A stretch of 64,000 nucleotides of DNA from Marinobacter sp. Lineage in GTDB: Bacteria > Pseudomonadota > Gammaproteobacteria > Pseudomonadales > Oleiphilaceae. A program made the position numbers and the translations under genes. How positions within the stretch are numbered: position 1 is the stretch's first letter; every line of letters starts with the position of its first letter. This document shows positions 62,086 through 64,000 of this stretch, one piece after another. The notes under the pieces were generated by a model that saw only the letters and a program-made list of their open reading frames with translations, was not told where the DNA came from and ran no database searches. The stretch covers positions 60,982-124,981 of the forward strand of contig JAKDUK010000004.1 in the NCBI GenBank assembly GCA_030457765.1, read 5' to 3'.

Positions 62086-62679
62086 TCATTGGCCAGCAAC
62101 GACAGATATCTCCAGCTGACTGCCTCTCGGTAGTTCAGAGACTGCGACCACTGTGCGAGCCGGCAGCGTTCGATGGAAATAGGGCTCGTATACACCATCA
62201 ACGCGACCTAAATCATTAATCTCTTTTAGATAAAGGGTTACAGACACGATGTTGCTCGTTGTCATGCCATTCTTATTCAAAATGCTTTGAAGATTATTCA
62301 TAACTGTTTGTGTTTGTTCTTCGATGGTCTCTCCAACAAGTTTTAAACTCTTAAAGTCTATGGGGATCTGGCCTGAGACGTATAATAGATTGTCGTAGCG
62401 TACGGCTTGGGTATATCGGTTATTTCCCTCAGAATCGTCCTTGTCTGCCGTTGCTGGTTCTGTGTCTCTCGGCTGGCTCGGAGGCTGCCTTTTACCTTCA
62501 CCTACGTTGCCCGGCCCCTGCTGCCACACCCAAGGCTGGCCAACGTTGGTGGGCGAGCCTGCGCAAGCTGTCATGAGCAGTGCCGGAACAACAATACCCA
62601 GCACCCACCCGACGCATTTACCCACTTCACACTTTGAAACACCATAAGCAACGGTGCGTGTTCTTGATCGAGTTGACAC
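62086..62679 (-). CDS. Rid (YjgF/UK114) family protein with lipoprotein signal
   Basis: 197 residues. The C-terminal 115 residues are a Rid domain with YTQAVRYDNLLYVSGQIPID and the catalytic Arg in LPARTVVAVSELPRG, and a Glu 15 residues later as in RidA, so enamine/imine hydrolysis is expected. Unusually, the N-terminus is a signal with a lipobox-like LLMTAC (Cys39) followed by a Pro/Gln/Gly-rich linker, predicting a membrane-anchored periplasmic or surface protein. Codon use looks less GC-rich than in the core genes, hinting at acquisition. Confidence 0.85.
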   Translation of the reverse strand: MSTRSRTRTVAYGVSKCEVGKCVGWVLGIVVPALLMTACAGSPTNVGQPWVWQQGPGNVGEGKRQPPSQPRDTEPATADKDDSEGNNRYTQAVRYDNLLYVSGQIPIDFKSLKLVGETIEEQTQTVMNNLQSILNKNGMTTSNIVSVTLYLKEINDLGRVDGVYEPYFHRTLPARTVVAVSELPRGSQLEISVVAGQ

Positions 62680-62761
62680 TAGAAAACCTCCAAAATACCG
62701 AAAAAGAGGGCATGACGTACCATCAATGAAAGTAGTGGCACGTCATACCGAGGGCATCAAC

Positions 62762-64000
62762 TTAAAAGTTGTATTCCATGCCCAGCATGTAACTGGAGGC
62801 TTTATCTGTGTACTTCTCGCGTTCGTCTTCAAAAACTGTATTGTCGGACCTGGGTACCCAGCGAAGATAAAAATCCACGTTCATTGCCGGATACCAAAGG
62901 GCTGTGAGGCCAAAATCGGCCTTAGAGAAGGTTCCTCTCTTCTTCCCGGTTTGCGTGGTGTAGTCGTAATTTATATCGTCACGATAGTAAACTTCGAACC
63001 CGTAGGTGCGATCATAAAAATAACGAAGTGAGAGCCCCCACAGAGTTCTTTCGATCTTGCCGCCCCCCAGTCTGTCATCTAAGTGTTGAACCATCCCGGT
63101 TAAGCCGGCTCCAGCGAACCAGCTATGATGGCCCCAATCTGCTACCGCGTGTTGTACCGTCACTTTATACGAATCAAAGTCGTCAACTTCTCTGATTGGA
63201 GCACCGGCGATAGACTCGCTAGTAAAACCTGGAATATTCGTTATGGAAAGGTTGGTGTCGACGACGCCGTTTGGGCAGCCATCAGGGCACAGGAAGCTGG
63301 TCTTCTTGGGAGACATCAGCGAGGGGAAGTCGTTACCACCATAATATTCCACAGTCAGCCAGACATCGTTTTTTTGCGTGCGTATAAAGTTGCGGGAAAC
63401 GTTGACGTATATATTTGTACCGTCCGACCAGTTTGTGTTGTCGCCACCGGTCACCGCCGAAAGCTGGAGCCACCATCGGTCGTTATAAAACATCTGCGCA
63501 CTGAGGTTTTCGATATTTCTGGATCGACCAACTCCACCTTGGCCGTTGTACCATAAGTCAGGCAGGATAAGCGGGTAGTTCCACTGGCCGATTGAGTTTG
63601 GATGCTCATTCCCTACAGAAAAGCCGTAGAAGGAATTTTCGCCAAAATCCCACGTAGCCGCGACGCGATATTCGTCATACGCAAAATAGTTCAGGCCTGT
63701 TGGCTCGCTATCCCCGTCAGCGTTGACGGAACGCAGTGAGTTATTGCCAAGGTAGCCAATCTCGACCCATACCCCCAACCAGTCGGTAATAGCACCCGTA
63801 TAAAATAGAGCCAAACGATCCAGAGGATTTCCCTTTACATCGCGGGACTTGCCCGTACTATCATCGCCACCGCTCGCGAAATTGGATATAAACCGCGCCG
63901 AAAAATAATCAGTCCAGTTTAGCGCAAGATAATCGCCACCATATTGATCATTCTCGTTGTTGTTGGCCGTATCACCGTCCGACCGAAGGCGCTCTCTCAT
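62762..64000 (-). CDS. Outer-membrane beta-barrel (porin-like), 5'-truncated
   Basis: At least 412 residues; the frame is open to the window edge, so the signal peptide and first strands are missing. Alternating aromatic/polar strands, Asn/Asp/Gly-rich loops, many Tyr and Trp, and the C-terminal SSYMLGMEYNF ending in Phe mark an outer-membrane barrel. Two cysteines (CPDGC, in an extracellular-type loop) may form a disulfide. I cannot assign a porin family. A barrel acting with surface electron carriers is a possibility suggested only by the adjacent HiPIP. Confidence 0.75.
   Translation of the reverse strand: MRERLRSDGDTANNNENDQYGGDYLALNWTDYFSARFISNFASGGDDSTGKSRDVKGNPLDRLALFYTGAITDWLGVWVEIGYLGNNSLRSVNADGDSEPTGLNYFAYDEYRVAATWDFGENSFYGFSVGNEHPNSIGQWNYPLILPDLWYNGQGGVGRSRNIENLSAQMFYNDRWWLQLSAVTGGDNTNWSDGTNIYVNVSRNFIRTQKNDVWLTVEYYGGNDFPSLMSPKKTSFLCPDGCPNGVVDTNLSITNIPGFTSESIAGAPIREVDDFDSYKVTVQHAVADWGHHSWFAGAGLTGMVQHLDDRLGGGKIERTLWGLSLRYFYDRTYGFEVYYRDDINYDYTTQTGKKRGTFSKADFGLTALWYPAMNVDFYLRWVPRSDNTVFEDEREKYTDKASSYMLGMEYNF

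Overview
The window is a run of chromosomal housekeeping DNA from a gammaproteobacterium. Gene content and gene order (leuCDB-asd-fimV-truA-trpF...accD-folC-dedD-cvpA-purF-metZ; ftsK-lolA-rarA-serS-SUMT; fabI-yejFEBA-mltD-gloB-yafS-rnhA-dnaQ-fimL; DUF934-cysI-metH-nfuA; tusDCBE-yccA-tRNA-Ser) are those of the Pseudomonas/Marinobacter branch. Moderate GC, TTG/GTG starts, FimV plus FimL, and trpBA placed between trpF and accD make a Marinobacter-like marine bacterium my best guess. This rests on recalled synteny, not on a search.

Layout. 1-4.0 kb: end of a DUF4892 protein, a patatin-like lipase, prmB and aroC (+). 4.2-9.8 kb: a LysR regulator divergent from leuC-leuD-leuB and asd (leucine, and the aspartate family). 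10-13.2 kb: fimV, the large peptidoglycan-binding hub of type IV pilus and polarity control. 13.3-23.3 kb: a tightly packed + strand run truA-trpF-trpB-trpA-accD-folC-SPOR-cvpA-purF-metZ with ATGA-type overlaps. 23.3-30.1 kb: ftsK-lolA-rarA-serS-SUMT. 30.1-34.5 kb: DAHP synthase (-), a DUF1631/PilZ pair (+) and fabI (-). 34.5-42.8 kb: one long - strand run gloB-mltD-yejA-yejB-yejE-yejF-fabI. 42.9-46.9 kb: yafS-like methyltransferase, rnhA, dnaQ, fimL (+). 46.9-52.5 kb: SCP2 protein, sohB-acuI, DUF934-cysI (sulfite reduction), a 34-residue membrane peptide and a DUF2970 protein. 52.5-59 kb: metH (-), nfuA, a DUF445 protein and a small membrane protein (+). 59-61.6 kb: tusDCBE (-), a Bax-inhibitor-like protein and tRNA-Ser(UGA). 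61.6-64 kb: an accessory-looking end with a Tat-exported HiPIP, a lipoprotein-type Rid deaminase and the 3' part of an outer-membrane beta-barrel.

Metabolic threads: aroC and DAHP synthase feed trpFBA; leuCDB, asd, metZ and metH cover branched-chain and methionine synthesis; cysI needs siroheme, whose first step is made by the SUMT gene; tusDCBE moves sulfur to tRNA; accD, fabI and folC serve lipids and folate; FimV, FimL and a PilZ protein point to type IV pilus motility and c-di-GMP signalling.

The most notable non-gene signal is a pair of dispersed elements (4047-4149 and 49562-49670). They share a conserved core, but each is flanked by its own unrelated pair of complementary arms, and both lie between convergent gene ends. 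Other points are a secreted Rid protein beside a HiPIP, a TusE with two C-terminal cysteines, a siroheme enzyme lacking the CysG N-terminal domain, and several hairpins in leaders or inside the leu operon. I saw no CRISPR array, insertion sequence or phage gene.
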